Source: Oceanicaulis alexandrii DSM 11625 (GTDB lineage: Bacteria > Pseudomonadota > Alphaproteobacteria > Caulobacterales > Maricaulaceae). From it: a stretch of 64,000 nucleotides of DNA. Position numbers and translations under genes: made by a program. Position 1 is the first letter of the stretch. Every line of letters starts with the position of its first letter. Location: positions 806,001 through 870,000 of the forward strand of contig NZ_ATUP01000001.1 of assembly GCF_000420265.1 (NCBI RefSeq), read 5' to 3'. The notes below the pieces were generated by a model that worked only from the letters and a program-made list of their open reading frames with translations, was not told the origin of the DNA and did not search any database. Below, piece after piece: positions 1 to 8,447 of the stretch.

Positions 1-245
1 GCGGAAACGAGCCAGAGCCAGGATTGCTGATAATTCGGAGAGGCTTCGGTCAGGCGTTCAGCCGCCAGCAAGGCGCCGGTTTCGTCGCCCACCTCGAGCG
101 CCAGACTGGCCACGTCGCCCCATTGGCTGCCCAGCTGCGGCGCAGCCTCGATCAGGCGGCGCGCCTCGACTGAGACAGCCAGCAGGTCTTGTCGGGCTCG
201 CGCATCACGCAGGTCGGTCAACGGATCAATCATGGCGACACTCAT
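1..245 (-). CDS. 5' part of a TPR-like protein (runs off the window)
   Basis: The reverse strand is open from an ATG at 245 to the left edge of the window, so only about 80 N-terminal residues are visible. They form alternating short helices rich in Ala and Leu (for example LTDLRDARARQDLLA and LAAERLTEASPNYQQSW). The second has the small-residue pattern and closing 'SPNYQQSWLWL' typical of a tetratricopeptide repeat. The family cannot be named from this fragment; TPR proteins and TPR-sulfotransferases are options. A second in-frame ATG lies at 233, and neither start has a strong ribosome-binding site. The gene diverges from hemF, so the 142 bases between them should hold both promoters. Confidence 0.55.
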   Translation of the reverse strand, partial: MSVAMIDPLTDLRDARARQDLLAVSVEARRLIEAAPQLGSQWGDVASLALEVGDETGALLAAERLTEASPNYQQSWLWLVS

Positions 246-387
246 CCACACTCAAACTCGGCTTGATAAGGCGGCGAACACTAATGCCCGCCTGTCGCAC
301 GCGCCAGCGCTTCAGGCGCCGTTTAGACTTGCCAGCGTCAGCTCAGATGTATCTTTTCCACACAGCCTGGACCCTTGAGGAGCGAGC

Positions 388-1287
388 ATGTCCGCAACCG
401 CCAAACCCAGCGCCGACATCCTTTCGGATCGTCGCGCCCGCGCCAAAGCCTGGTTTGAATCGCTGCGCGACCGTATTTGCAGCGCCTTCGAAGCGCTCGA
501 GGACGTCGCCGATCCAAAGCTCTATCCCGGAGAGGCGGGACGGTTTGAACGCACGCCCTGGGTGCGCGGCGACGGTGATGAAGAGCTGGGCGGCGGCGTG
601 ATGGGCATGATGCACGGCCGCTTGTTTGAAAAAGTCGGCGTGCACGTCTCCACGGTTTTCGGCGAGTTCAGCCCGGAATTCGCCGCGCGCGTCCGCGGCG
701 CCGAGACCGATCCGCGCTTTTACGCGACCGGCGTGTCCCTGATCGCGCACATGCGCAATCCCCACATCCCCGCCGTGCACATGAACACGCGCTTCATCAC
801 CACCACGCAAAGCTGGTTTGGCGGCGGTATGGATTTGAACCCGACCCAGGATTACCAGCGTGACAAGGGGTTTGAGGACAGCGTGCTGTTTCATGAGGCC
901 GCAAAAGCCGCTTGCGACGCCCATGACGCGACGTATTACCCGCGCTTCACAGACTGGTGCGACGAGTATTTCTGGCTCAAGCACCGTCAGGAATCACGCG
1001 GCACGGGCGGGATTTTCTACGACCATCTCGACACCGGCGATCATGAGGCGGACTTCGCCTTTACGCGCGATGTGGGCGAAGCCTTCCTGACCGCTTACCC
1101 CAAGATCGTCAAAACGCGCATGGACACGCCCTGGTCAGAGGACGACCGCGAAGAACAATTGGTGCGCCGCGGCCGCTATGCCGAGTTCAACCTTCTGTAT
1201 GATCGCGGCACCAAATTCGGGCTCGAGACCGGCGGAAACATCAATTCCATCCTGTCCTCCATGCCGCCCCACGCCCGCTGGCCATAA
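388..1287 (+). CDS. hemF: Oxygen-dependent coproporphyrinogen III oxidase
   Basis: HemF converts coproporphyrinogen III to protoporphyrinogen IX in the cytosol, using O2, late in heme synthesis. The 299-residue product has the family's usual length and landmarks: [13 protein letters not shown] near residues 58-70, HMNTRF around 131-136, the acidic and His-rich [17 protein letters not shown] segment around 178-195, RGTGGIFYD around 205, and the C-terminal [11 protein letters not shown] stretch. GAGGAG lies just upstream of the ATG. The gene stands alone, divergent from the TPR-like gene at the left edge. No FNR-type box was recognised in its promoter region. Confidence 0.96.
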   Translation: MSATAKPSADILSDRRARAKAWFESLRDRICSAFEALEDVADPKLYPGEAGRFERTPWVRGDGDEELGGGVMGMMHGRLFEKVGVHVSTVFGEFSPEFAARVRGAETDPRFYATGVSLIAHMRNPHIPAVHMNTRFITTTQSWFGGGMDLNPTQDYQRDKGFEDSVLFHEAAKAACDAHDATYYPRFTDWCDEYFWLKHRQESRGTGGIFYDHLDTGDHEADFAFTRDVGEAFLTAYPKIVKTRMDTPWSEDDREEQLVRRGRYAEFNLLYDRGTKFGLETGGNINSILSSMPPHARWP

Positions 1288-1371
1288 GCGAAATCTTAAT
1301 CTGCGTTAACGACCGGTTAGCAGACTCATCGAACGCTATCCTTAAACGGCACCCCGCCTATGGAGCGTTAC

Positions 1372-2196
1372 ATGGTCAATACGGTTGGAACCCAAGGTCC
1401 ATATCTGGGCCCGAACGGCGCCAATGCAGCTACGCAAACCGAGATCGCAAAAGCGCGGTCCGGCGCCGCCGGGCAGGGTGAAAATTCTTCAAAAACCAAT
1501 GACACCGTCAGCCTGTCCGCGGCGGCGCAAGCGGTGCTGAACGGCGCCTCCGCGCGCGTGGACGCCCTGCTCGGCGAACGCGGAGACGCGATTTTCCGCA
1601 ACGCTCTGTCTGGCGCTCGAGCCTACAAGGACAATTTCGCCGCTACGCTGGAACAGCCCGGCCTCGACCCTGACGTCGCGCGCGACACCCGCATGAAGAT
1701 GCTTGCCCGCGAGCGCGAAGCGTTCACCGCCCCAGAACATACCGGCGACGTCTTGACCCGGGCGCGCGCCTATATCGAGTTCTACGATTCCCTGTCTGAG
1801 GACGAGCAGAACTCCGAGCGCTATCGCGGCACCCGTGAGACCATGCAGGCGATCGTGGAGCAAGAATCCGCCAAGGCCGGGGTTGAAGCGCCTGATTTGA
1901 GCCTGTCGCAAAGCCCGTTTGATGCGTTGTTGAACGCCTTGTCGGACGGCGAAGGCGGCATCGCCGAGCGTGACAGCCAAACGGTCGTTGAGCAGTTCCG
2001 AGCGCGTATGGAAGCCCAGATCGGGTCGGAAGCGCGCCAACGCGAAGGCCAGGATCTGGAAAGCCGCTATGTCACCTTGCAGGCGCTGATCGAACAGGCG
2101 CGCCGCGGCGACGACAAGGCCTATGCGCGACTGGAAGCCTTGTCAGAGGGCCGTGTCGAGATCGCCCCGATGTCTGAAAGCGGTACGGACGAATAG
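1372..2196 (+). CDS. Unknown soluble protein
   Basis: I do not recognise this 274-residue protein. It has no signal peptide or membrane segment. It opens with a Gly/Asn/Ala-rich low-complexity stretch, then a segment reading NDTVSLSAAAQAV, followed by a long charged helical region (residues about 55-270) with many Glu, Arg and Gln. The 'DTVSLSAAA' pattern recalls flagellar-associated small proteins such as FlgM, but nothing else supports that. The start at 1372 is preferred because GGAG lies six to seven bases upstream; an in-frame ATG at 1360 lacks such a site. It ends two bases before the convergent gene that stops at 2199. Confidence 0.6.
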   Translation: MVNTVGTQGPYLGPNGANAATQTEIAKARSGAAGQGENSSKTNDTVSLSAAAQAVLNGASARVDALLGERGDAIFRNALSGARAYKDNFAATLEQPGLDPDVARDTRMKMLAREREAFTAPEHTGDVLTRARAYIEFYDSLSEDEQNSERYRGTRETMQAIVEQESAKAGVEAPDLSLSQSPFDALLNALSDGEGGIAERDSQTVVEQFRARMEAQIGSEARQREGQDLESRYVTLQALIEQARRGDDKAYARLEALSEGRVEIAPMSESGTDE

Positions 2197-2198
2197 CT

Positions 2199-3716
2199 TC
2201 ACGGTGACAAAAAGGCTGGAGACCAGCCAGCCGTGAGCAATCCGAAGATGAAGCCAAGCCCGATTAACGAGGCGGCGACACCGCCCAAAATCAGCCAGTT
2301 CGTCATCTGAAGCCAGATCGGATTCGGCGCACGGCGCGTCTCCAGGGGGGCGCCCAGATTTTTACGGATAGGCTGGTCAGCCCGCATCTCGGCCGCATCT
2401 TTAGGCGACCCTGCCGCCCCTGTCGCAAACTGGCACAGTCGGGCCAGCACATCGACCGCCAGCCGAGCGCTGGCTTCATCGTCCATGTGCAGCATCAGGC
2501 TGCCTTCGCCGTGGTTGAGCAGCTTGCCGTCCCGCTTCGGCACGTCTCGCACCGCGGTGATCTTGGAATAGCTGCGAATCTCGTCCGCTTCCGCTTCCTC
2601 GATATCGTAGGGGCTGTCCTTGTCCTCAGGCAGACCGAACAGCACCAGCCGCAACAGCATTTCCGCCAGCCCCGCCCGGTCGAGCGCGTTCAGGCGCTGA
2701 TCTTTCAGACCGCCGCCATGGGCCAGCCATTTGCCGATCATTTCGATACGGATCGCCGCCGCCACGCCTTCGGAGACGCCCTTGAGCGCGCTCTTGTCCA
2801 GGGTCGGCGCCGCCAGTCGGCCCAGCCCCTTGCCGGGTCGCTTGTCCTTGGGCGGTTTGGCCTTGACGAACGGTCCGTCCAGCTTGCCCCGGAAATGCAC
2901 CAGACACTGATCCAGCGCATGACGCGCGGCGCGCACGGCGGCGCCATGGCGCACTTTCTTGGACAACAGATCCGATTCCAGAAGGCGATCCGCTTCCCAC
3001 AGGCTGCGCGCCGCTTCTGACAAAGACGCAGAGACTTTCTGAGGGTCCAGCGTTTGCGCCGTGACCGTCTCGCCATTGCGGATCTTGTTGTCCTGGGCGG
3101 TGAGCGCCTGATCGGCCTGGCTCTTGAGCGAGTACAGGATCTGGTCAAACTGGCTGTCGCGTTCCCGCGGCCAGTCATCACGGCGCCAGCGGCCCAGCTG
3201 AAAATACCAGCGCGATTCCCCGCGCTGGAGACGCTGGTTCAGATCGCGGCTGAACTCGAGCTGCTCCTCGCCGGGCAAGAGATCAAAGAACGCCTCCACA
3301 TAATCAAAGATCATGAGGTTGGCGGCGATGCTCCATTTCTTGCCGTTGAGCGGATCGCGCGCGCTAACGCCGCCTTCAGCCTGGAACAGGTTCTCGAAAC
3401 CCGGCGCGTCCAGAACCGCCGACCAGTGCGCGCGATTGGCCTGCAGATAGGCGTCCGCCATGATCTGGCGCGCGCGGCGCGGCAGGTCCTTGATCTTGCG
3501 CTTCTCGTTGGCGTTGTTGATGGTTTTCGCCAGCTGGATGCGTAACGCCAGCTCCGCGTCCACCAGCGCGTTCTCGACCTCGTCTTCGGTGTAGTTGAGC
3601 GCCTTGGCCTTCTCTTCCAGCGCGCGGCGATCGTGCAGGTGCAGGTCAGCGGCGAACAGCTCGCCGCTGCCGACCCGGGCGCGATAGCGCAGGGAGAAAA
3701 GCTCGGACAGGCTCAT
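2199..3716 (-). CDS. Unknown protein with a C-terminal membrane anchor
   Basis: The 505-residue product is not one I recognise. It is mostly hydrophilic and helical: the first 100 residues hold an EEKAKALNYTEDEVENAL-like charged helix, and aromatic-rich segments such as WYFQLGRWRRDDW follow near residues 165-180. One hydrophobic segment near residues 475-498 (ILGGVAASLIGLGFIFGL) precedes the C-terminus, so it looks tail-anchored with its bulk in the cytoplasm. Its ATG overlaps the TGA of the CCA enzyme gene by four bases, so the two are probably translated together. It is the last gene of the leftward run that starts at 6484. The neighbours do not reveal its role. Confidence 0.7.
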   Translation of the reverse strand: MSLSELFSLRYRARVGSGELFAADLHLHDRRALEEKAKALNYTEDEVENALVDAELALRIQLAKTINNANEKRKIKDLPRRARQIMADAYLQANRAHWSAVLDAPGFENLFQAEGGVSARDPLNGKKWSIAANLMIFDYVEAFFDLLPGEEQLEFSRDLNQRLQRGESRWYFQLGRWRRDDWPRERDSQFDQILYSLKSQADQALTAQDNKIRNGETVTAQTLDPQKVSASLSEAARSLWEADRLLESDLLSKKVRHGAAVRAARHALDQCLVHFRGKLDGPFVKAKPPKDKRPGKGLGRLAAPTLDKSALKGVSEGVAAAIRIEMIGKWLAHGGGLKDQRLNALDRAGLAEMLLRLVLFGLPEDKDSPYDIEEAEADEIRSYSKITAVRDVPKRDGKLLNHGEGSLMLHMDDEASARLAVDVLARLCQFATGAAGSPKDAAEMRADQPIRKNLGAPLETRRAPNPIWLQMTNWLILGGVAASLIGLGFIFGLLTAGWSPAFLSP

Positions 3717-4939
3717 CCCCGCCCCTCGCTCGCTATCGCCAGAAGCGCCTGACGGTCCAGCGTGAATCGTGATTCGATCCAGGCCTCCTCGAGCTGGCTG
3801 AGAACGGCCCCCAGCTGCGGCCCGGTGTGCAACCCCGCTTCAATCAGGTCGCGGCCATTGATCGGCAGATCAGGGGCGCGCCAGGCCGCAGCCGTTCGCA
3901 AATCCGCGTCCGCATCGCCCTCGCCCAGCGCTTCAGCCAGGCGCAAGCGATCCGATACAGTCTGACAGCCGAGCACGTAGAGCGCGCGAGACAGAGCCTT
4001 GCCATCAAGCCCGGGACGCACGTCTCCTGCCCGCTCCGGCGCAGGGCCACACATGGCGACGAGACGGCTCGCTTCCGCGTTTGACGCTTTCATCTGGTCA
4101 CACAGGCTACGCACGGCGTCACCCTCTCCCCCGCACAGCGCCGCCGCTCTTAAGAGCGTGTCGGGCGCGCGCCCTTTCCCTCTGTCGGCGTTAATTATGC
4201 TTAAGAGAAGGTTTAAGTCGAGCGGTTCCGGCCAAACCGATTGTAAAACGTGGCCCAGATGCATCGCTTTGACCACAGGCCCGGGATCAGGCGCGGCCAG
4301 CAGTTTCTTGAGCTCTTTCCACACCCGTTCACGCGCCAGCCCCGCCAGATTGGGCGCGGCGCGGATGCAGCCCGCATGGCCCGCCGCATCGAGCGCCGAG
4401 CCATACCAGGCATTGAAACGATAAAAGCGCAGGATGCGCAGAACGTCTTCGGCAAGCCTCTGATCCGGATCACCGATAAAGACCACGCGTCGCGCCATTG
4501 CGTCCGCCACGCCGTTCCAGGGGTCATACAGGCTGCCGTCCCGCCGCGCGTAAATTGCGTTGAGACGAAAATCGCGCCGTCCGGCGTCCAACGCCCAATC
4601 CGTGGTGAAGGCCACCACCGCACGCCGTCCGTCGGTGCTCACATCCTTGCGCAGGGACGTGATTTCAAAAGGCGCGCCATCGACCACTGCCGTGATCGTG
4701 CCGTGTTCAAGCCCGGTGGGGATCGCCCGAATACCGGCAGTCTTGAGCGCGGCCAGCGTCTCGTCTGGCGTCAACTGTGTGGCGATGTCCACATCCTGGA
4801 CCGGCTCGCCTTGCAGGGCGTTGCGCACGCAGCCGCCGACAAAGCGCGCCGTATCCGCGTCAGCAGGACTGATCGCGTCCATAACCGCGATCGTCGCCGG
4901 GTCCGTCAGAAAGGCGTGCTGATCGGGATCGAGCTTCAT
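3713..4939 (-). CDS. cca: CCA-adding tRNA nucleotidyltransferase (poly(A) polymerase family)
   Basis: This enzyme builds or repairs the 3' CCA end of tRNA from CTP and ATP. The 408-residue protein starts with the class II nucleotidyltransferase head: FVGGCVRNAL at about residues 33-42, the metal-binding DVD at about 49-51, then RRDFRLNAIY at about 139-148 and the AEDVLRILRFYRF motif at about 183-195. The C-terminal half is the usual helical region without an HD phosphohydrolase motif. Both tRNAs in this window already encode CCA, so repair may be the main job. It sits in a leftward coupled run after a DUF6111 gene (14-base gap) and overlaps the next gene by four bases. Confidence 0.93.
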   Translation of the reverse strand: MKLDPDQHAFLTDPATIAVMDAISPADADTARFVGGCVRNALQGEPVQDVDIATQLTPDETLAALKTAGIRAIPTGLEHGTITAVVDGAPFEITSLRKDVSTDGRRAVVAFTTDWALDAGRRDFRLNAIYARRDGSLYDPWNGVADAMARRVVFIGDPDQRLAEDVLRILRFYRFNAWYGSALDAAGHAGCIRAAPNLAGLARERVWKELKKLLAAPDPGPVVKAMHLGHVLQSVWPEPLDLNLLLSIINADRGKGRAPDTLLRAAALCGGEGDAVRSLCDQMKASNAEASRLVAMCGPAPERAGDVRPGLDGKALSRALYVLGCQTVSDRLRLAEALGEGDADADLRTAAAWRAPDLPINGRDLIEAGLHTGPQLGAVLSQLEEAWIESRFTLDRQALLAIASEGRG

Positions 4940-4953
4940 CCCTCACACCTTCG

Positions 4954-5235
4954 CTAGATCGGTTCGTCAGTGGGCGGCGGGTCGCGCTCTTCAAACTGGC
5001 CGGGGCGGATTTCCCCATCTTCCAGACGCGGCGGTTGGTAGGCGCCGTCCCGGGAGCTGGCGTCGGTTTCAAGCAGCACCAGAACCACCAGCATGACCAA
5101 AGCTGCGCCCATGCCCGACAACACGCCCAGGGTCACAGACATGGGCCGGGCGAGCACGCCAGCCGCCGACAAAACCCGAGCGACGATGTAGGGCAGAGCG
5201 AACGCCGCCAGCATCAACAGAAAAATGCGGGTCAT
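4954..5235 (-). CDS. DUF6111 family small membrane protein
   Basis: The 93-residue protein has two hydrophobic helices (about residues 4-24 and 35-58) and a hydrophilic, Pro- and Asp/Glu-rich tail. Composition and position between a CoA-type Nudix gene and a CCA enzyme gene match the DUF6111 proteins of alphaproteobacteria; their function is unknown. The start ATG overlaps the stop of the upstream Nudix gene in an ATGA, and the stop lies 14 bases before the CCA enzyme gene, so it belongs to the same transcript. The family name is recalled from pattern and synteny, not from a search. Confidence 0.75.
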   Translation of the reverse strand: MTRIFLLMLAAFALPYIVARVLSAAGVLARPMSVTLGVLSGMGAALVMLVVLVLLETDASSRDGAYQPPRLEDGEIRPGQFEERDPPPTDEPI

Positions 5236-5903
5236 AGGCTGGTCTCCTTTGAACGCCTGACGGGTTCGCCTGGTCGCCCTTGCGCATATCGGATGGACAA
5301 GGCGCGCAGCATGCCCGCCGTCGCGCCCCAGATATACCGTCCTTTGTGCGGCATGGCGTAAAACCGTCGCAGCATGCCGGCGAACTCGCGCTCCTCGAGC
5401 TTGTGATTATCCGGATCCATCAGGAAATCGAACGGAGTTTCAAACACCTCCGCCACCTCTCCCGGATCTGGCGACAGATCAAATCCTGGCTCAATCACGC
5501 CGGCGAACGGCGTGACGGCGTAGCCGGTGCCGGTTTCATAACTCTCCCAGCGCCCCAGCATCGTGATCGCGCTTGGGGGCAAGCCCACTTCTTCCTCGGT
5601 CTCACGCAGGGCGCACTCGCACAAGCTCTCACGTCCGGCCATCTGGCGCCCGCCGGGGAAGCTGACCTGTCCCGGATGAGCCTGCAAATGGTCCGCACGC
5701 CGGGTGAACAGCACGGTCAGCCCGGTCTCGCGCTTGACCAGCAAGGCCAGCACCGCAGCGGGCTTGAGCTTACGGCCGGCGGGCAGAGCCAGATCCTCGT
5801 TCAGATCCCCGTCGCCGCGAGTCGGCCGCGCTTCCATAGGCGCGTCGACCGGGTCCAGAACCGTGCTCAGGCGTTTGAGAATACGATCCGTCTCAACGCT
5901 CAT
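5232..5903 (-). CDS. Nudix hydrolase, CoA pyrophosphatase type
   Basis: The protein probably cleaves CoA and its derivatives to 3',5'-ADP and 4'-phosphopantetheine, as NudL/CoAse enzymes do. The Nudix box is clear: an upstream FPGGRQM, then ALRETEEEVGLPPS with the catalytic RExxEE core near residues 105-115. It also has the FTRRADHLQAHPGQVSFPGG element typical of the CoA subfamily, cited here only in part (RRADHLQAHPGQ). The start was set at 5903, because this ATG overlaps the stop of the DUF1285 gene; a longer reading to 5942 would run inside that gene. The product is 223 residues. Confidence 0.88.
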   Translation of the reverse strand: MSVETDRILKRLSTVLDPVDAPMEARPTRGDGDLNEDLALPAGRKLKPAAVLALLVKRETGLTVLFTRRADHLQAHPGQVSFPGGRQMAGRESLCECALRETEEEVGLPPSAITMLGRWESYETGTGYAVTPFAGVIEPGFDLSPDPGEVAEVFETPFDFLMDPDNHKLEEREFAGMLRRFYAMPHKGRYIWGATAGMLRALSIRYAQGRPGEPVRRSKETSL

Positions 5904-6484
5904 GCGGCCGGCCCCAGAGGGAAGAACACACCGCGGCTCCACACGCCCATCACCGGTTCGCCCTGATCATTTTCTCCGCGTTCGGCGAATTCCACGAGAT
6001 CATAAAAGGCCGCGCGCGTGATCAGCGCCTCAAGACGCCCGCGCACATGCACATAGGGTTCCGGCTCGCCGTCCTCTGCGATCTCTACGCGCAAGGGATG
6101 CTCCGGTCCCGCAATCACCGCGTCATCAAGATTGGTCAGAAAAGCCAGCTTCTGGTCCTGGCCTGAACCTGACCGGTCCACGCGCACAGCGGTGAAGGGC
6201 GCGGCCTCGACCTTGATTTTGATTTTCTCGACCGGGGTGACGAGATAGGTCTCGCCGTCCTCGTCTTTTCGCAGGATGCGCGCGAACAATCGCACGAGTT
6301 TTTCGCGCCCGATTCGCGCGCCTTCATGCCACCAGCCGCCATCGCGTTTGATGACGAGATCCATCTCCCCGCAATAGTCCGGCTCCCACCGATCCACCGG
6401 GGGATAGCCGTCTGCGGTGTCGATCGCCTCCGCCGCCGAGAGCAGCGACTGCATTGCATCTTGTTCAGACTTCGGTGCGCCCAT
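5900..6484 (-). CDS. DUF1285 domain-containing protein
   Basis: The 194-residue cytosolic protein carries the DUF1285 pattern: CGEMDLVIKRDGGWWHEG near residues 38-55, an IGREKLVRLFARIL helix, then YLVTPVEKIKIKVEAAPF and a beta-rich C-terminal half. The family has no settled function. The start at 6484 is preferred, because AGGAGG sits five bases upstream of this ATG; a GTG two codons earlier overlaps that site. It heads the leftward run DUF1285, Nudix, DUF6111, CCA enzyme, unknown, and faces the MoxR operon across 66 bases that must contain both promoters. Confidence 0.88.
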   Translation of the reverse strand: MGAPKSEQDAMQSLLSAAEAIDTADGYPPVDRWEPDYCGEMDLVIKRDGGWWHEGARIGREKLVRLFARILRKDEDGETYLVTPVEKIKIKVEAAPFTAVRVDRSGSGQDQKLAFLTNLDDAVIAGPEHPLRVEIAEDGEPEPYVHVRGRLEALITRAAFYDLVEFAERGENDQGEPVMGVWSRGVFFPLGPAA

Positions 6485-6550
6485 GGACACCTCCTCTGGC
6501 TGCGGCCATGTTTGAGGTTAGAAAACAGCCTCGTTCAAGGATGTAAGCCG

Positions 6551-7549
6551 ATGCCCACCTCGAAGGAAGACGTACAGGCGCTTTCAACACGCGCAGACGC
6601 TGCAACCGCACGCCTGGCCGAGGTTCGCCAGTCCATCGCCCGCTCCATTATTGGGCTCGATGACGTGGTCGAACAATCACTTGCCGTGATCCTCTCAGGC
6701 GGACATGGCCTGCTGGTCGGCCCTCCGGGCGTGGCGAAAACCCGCCTCGTGCATGCGCTGGCTGTGGTCACAGGGCTTGAAGACAAGCGGGTGCAGTTCA
6801 CGCCTGACCTGATGCCGGCGGACATTCTGGGCTCCGAAGTGCTCGACCAGGACGCGGACGGCAAGCGCCATTTCCGGTTCATCCCCGGTCCGGTCTTTTG
6901 CCGCTTGCTGATGGCGGACGAGATCAACCGCGCCAGCCCGCGCACCCAGGCGGCTCTTTTGCAGGCGATGCAGGAAGGCTTCGTCACCGTGGCGGGCGAA
7001 CGCCATGACCTGCCCCAACCCTTCCATGTGCTGGCGACCCAGAACCCGATCGAGCAGGAAGGCACCTATCCGCTGCCTGAAGCCCAGCTCGACCGCTTCC
7101 TGATGCAGATCGACGTGCCTTATCCTGACAAGGATCAGGAGCGCGCCATCTTGCTGGCCACCACCGGATCTGAAGACTCCGTCGCCGAGCCTGTTCTGAA
7201 CGCACAGGAAATCCTCGATCTGCAACAGCTGGTTCGCGCCATGCCGGTGGGTGAAGCCGTGCTCGACGCCATTCTGGCGCTGCTCGAACAAGCCCGCCCG
7301 GACCGCTCCAATGACCCGGAAGTCCGCGACGGCGTCAGCTGGGGCCCCGGCCCCCGGGCCGGTCAGGCGCTGATGCTGGCGGTGCGTGCGCGCGCCTTGC
7401 TGCAAGGGCGTCTCGCGCCATCTACTGACGACGTGCTCGCCCTCGCCGAGCCCGTGCTCAAGCACCGCATGGCGCTCAGCTTCGCCGCCAGAGCCGAGGG
7501 CTTGCAATTGGACGCCCTGATCAACCGCCTTGCGAAAGCCGCCGCGTAA
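6551..7549 (+). CDS. MoxR family AAA+ ATPase
   Basis: MoxR ATPases act as chaperones that mature or insert partner proteins, often those with VWA domains encoded next door. The 332-residue protein has Walker A GPPGVAKTR near residues 57-65, Walker B LLMADEINRASPRTQ near 119-133, and sensor 1 ATQNPIEQEGTYPLPEAQLDRF near 161-182 (ATQNP, PEAQLDRF). The start ATG at 6551 has an AAGGA about nine bases upstream; longer in-frame readings run antisense to DUF1285. It is the first gene of an operon with DUF58, BatA/DUF4159 and VWA-like genes, the classic MoxR arrangement. Confidence 0.93.
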   Translation: MPTSKEDVQALSTRADAATARLAEVRQSIARSIIGLDDVVEQSLAVILSGGHGLLVGPPGVAKTRLVHALAVVTGLEDKRVQFTPDLMPADILGSEVLDQDADGKRHFRFIPGPVFCRLLMADEINRASPRTQAALLQAMQEGFVTVAGERHDLPQPFHVLATQNPIEQEGTYPLPEAQLDRFLMQIDVPYPDKDQERAILLATTGSEDSVAEPVLNAQEILDLQQLVRAMPVGEAVLDAILALLEQARPDRSNDPEVRDGVSWGPGPRAGQALMLAVRARALLQGRLAPSTDDVLALAEPVLKHRMALSFAARAEGLQLDALINRLAKAAA

Positions 7550-7556
7550 CATCTTG

Positions 7557-8447
7557 ATGAGCCAGGCTCCCGCCCCTTCCCGACTGACCCGCCTGCGCCA
7601 TGATGCGGAGCAGGCGGCGGCGCGTTTTCCGGCCTTGCTGGCCGAGGCGGAGCGTATCGCCGCCAGCGTCGCCCATGGCGTGCACGGGCGGCGGCGCGCC
7701 GGTCAGGGCGAAACCTTCTGGCAATATCGCCATCACCGGCCTGAAGACGGCGCGCGCTCCGTGGATTGGCGCCGGTCTGCCCAAGGCGATCATCTGTATA
7801 TCCGCGAAGTGGAATGGGAAGCCGCGAACGCGATCCATTTCTGGCGCGACGGGTCCGCTGGCATGCAGCTGCATTCGCCGGGACTGCCGTCAAAAGTCGA
7901 GCGCGCCTCGGTGGCCCTGATGGCGATCGCCAGCCTGCTCAATCGCGGCGGGGAGCGCCTGTCCGTACTGGGTGAAACCGGACGCGCCCGCGCCGGACGG
8001 GCTGGGTTTGAAACCGTCAACCGCGCTCTGGCGCTCGGCGACGGACACGCGGACAGCGTTGAAGCCGCTGACCTGCCGCGTCATGCCCGGCTTGTGATCG
8101 CCAGTGATTTCCTCGACCCGGTCGAAACCTGGCAGGCCCGGCTCAGCCGCTTCGCCGCCCAGGGCGCGAGCGGCGCGTTGTTGCGCATCATCGATCCCGC
8201 CGAAGATGATTTCCCCTTCAAGGGCCGCACCCGGTTTGAAGCCGCGTCCGGCGGCGGAGACAGCTTGTTGTTTGGTCGCGCTGAAGACGCCCGCACCGCC
8301 TATCGCGAGGCCTGGAGCCATCATGGCGCGCAGCTCAATGATCTGGCGCGTCAGTATGGCTGGCGGCTGATCACCCATCGCACCGACCGCCCGGCGGCGA
8401 GCGCCGTGCTCGCCCTTTATCAAGCCTTGTCAGAGCCCCGTTCATGA
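7557..8447 (+). CDS. DUF58 domain-containing protein
   Basis: DUF58 proteins accompany MoxR ATPases in a cell-envelope maturation system of uncertain substrate. The 296-residue product shows the diagnostic segment HHRPEDGARSVDWRRSAQ (about residues 61-78) followed by LYIREVEWE, corresponding to the family's D-x-R-x-I-D-W-x-x-x-A-R ... R-E-x-E pattern. The C-terminal half looks like a VWA-type fold (LVIASDFLDPVETW). The ATG at 7557 lies seven bases after the MoxR stop, and the end overlaps the next gene in an ATGA, so the three are coupled. Confidence 0.88.
   Translation: MSQAPAPSRLTRLRHDAEQAAARFPALLAEAERIAASVAHGVHGRRRAGQGETFWQYRHHRPEDGARSVDWRRSAQGDHLYIREVEWEAANAIHFWRDGSAGMQLHSPGLPSKVERASVALMAIASLLNRGGERLSVLGETGRARAGRAGFETVNRALALGDGHADSVEAADLPRHARLVIASDFLDPVETWQARLSRFAAQGASGALLRIIDPAEDDFPFKGRTRFEAASGGGDSLLFGRAEDARTAYREAWSHHGAQLNDLARQYGWRLITHRTDRPAASAVLALYQALSEPRS

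Noticed and set aside
1296-1309. TTAA-N6-TTAA before the unknown gene at 1372, considered as a CtrA box
   Set aside because: The spacer is six bases, not the seven of the CtrA consensus, so it was not called.
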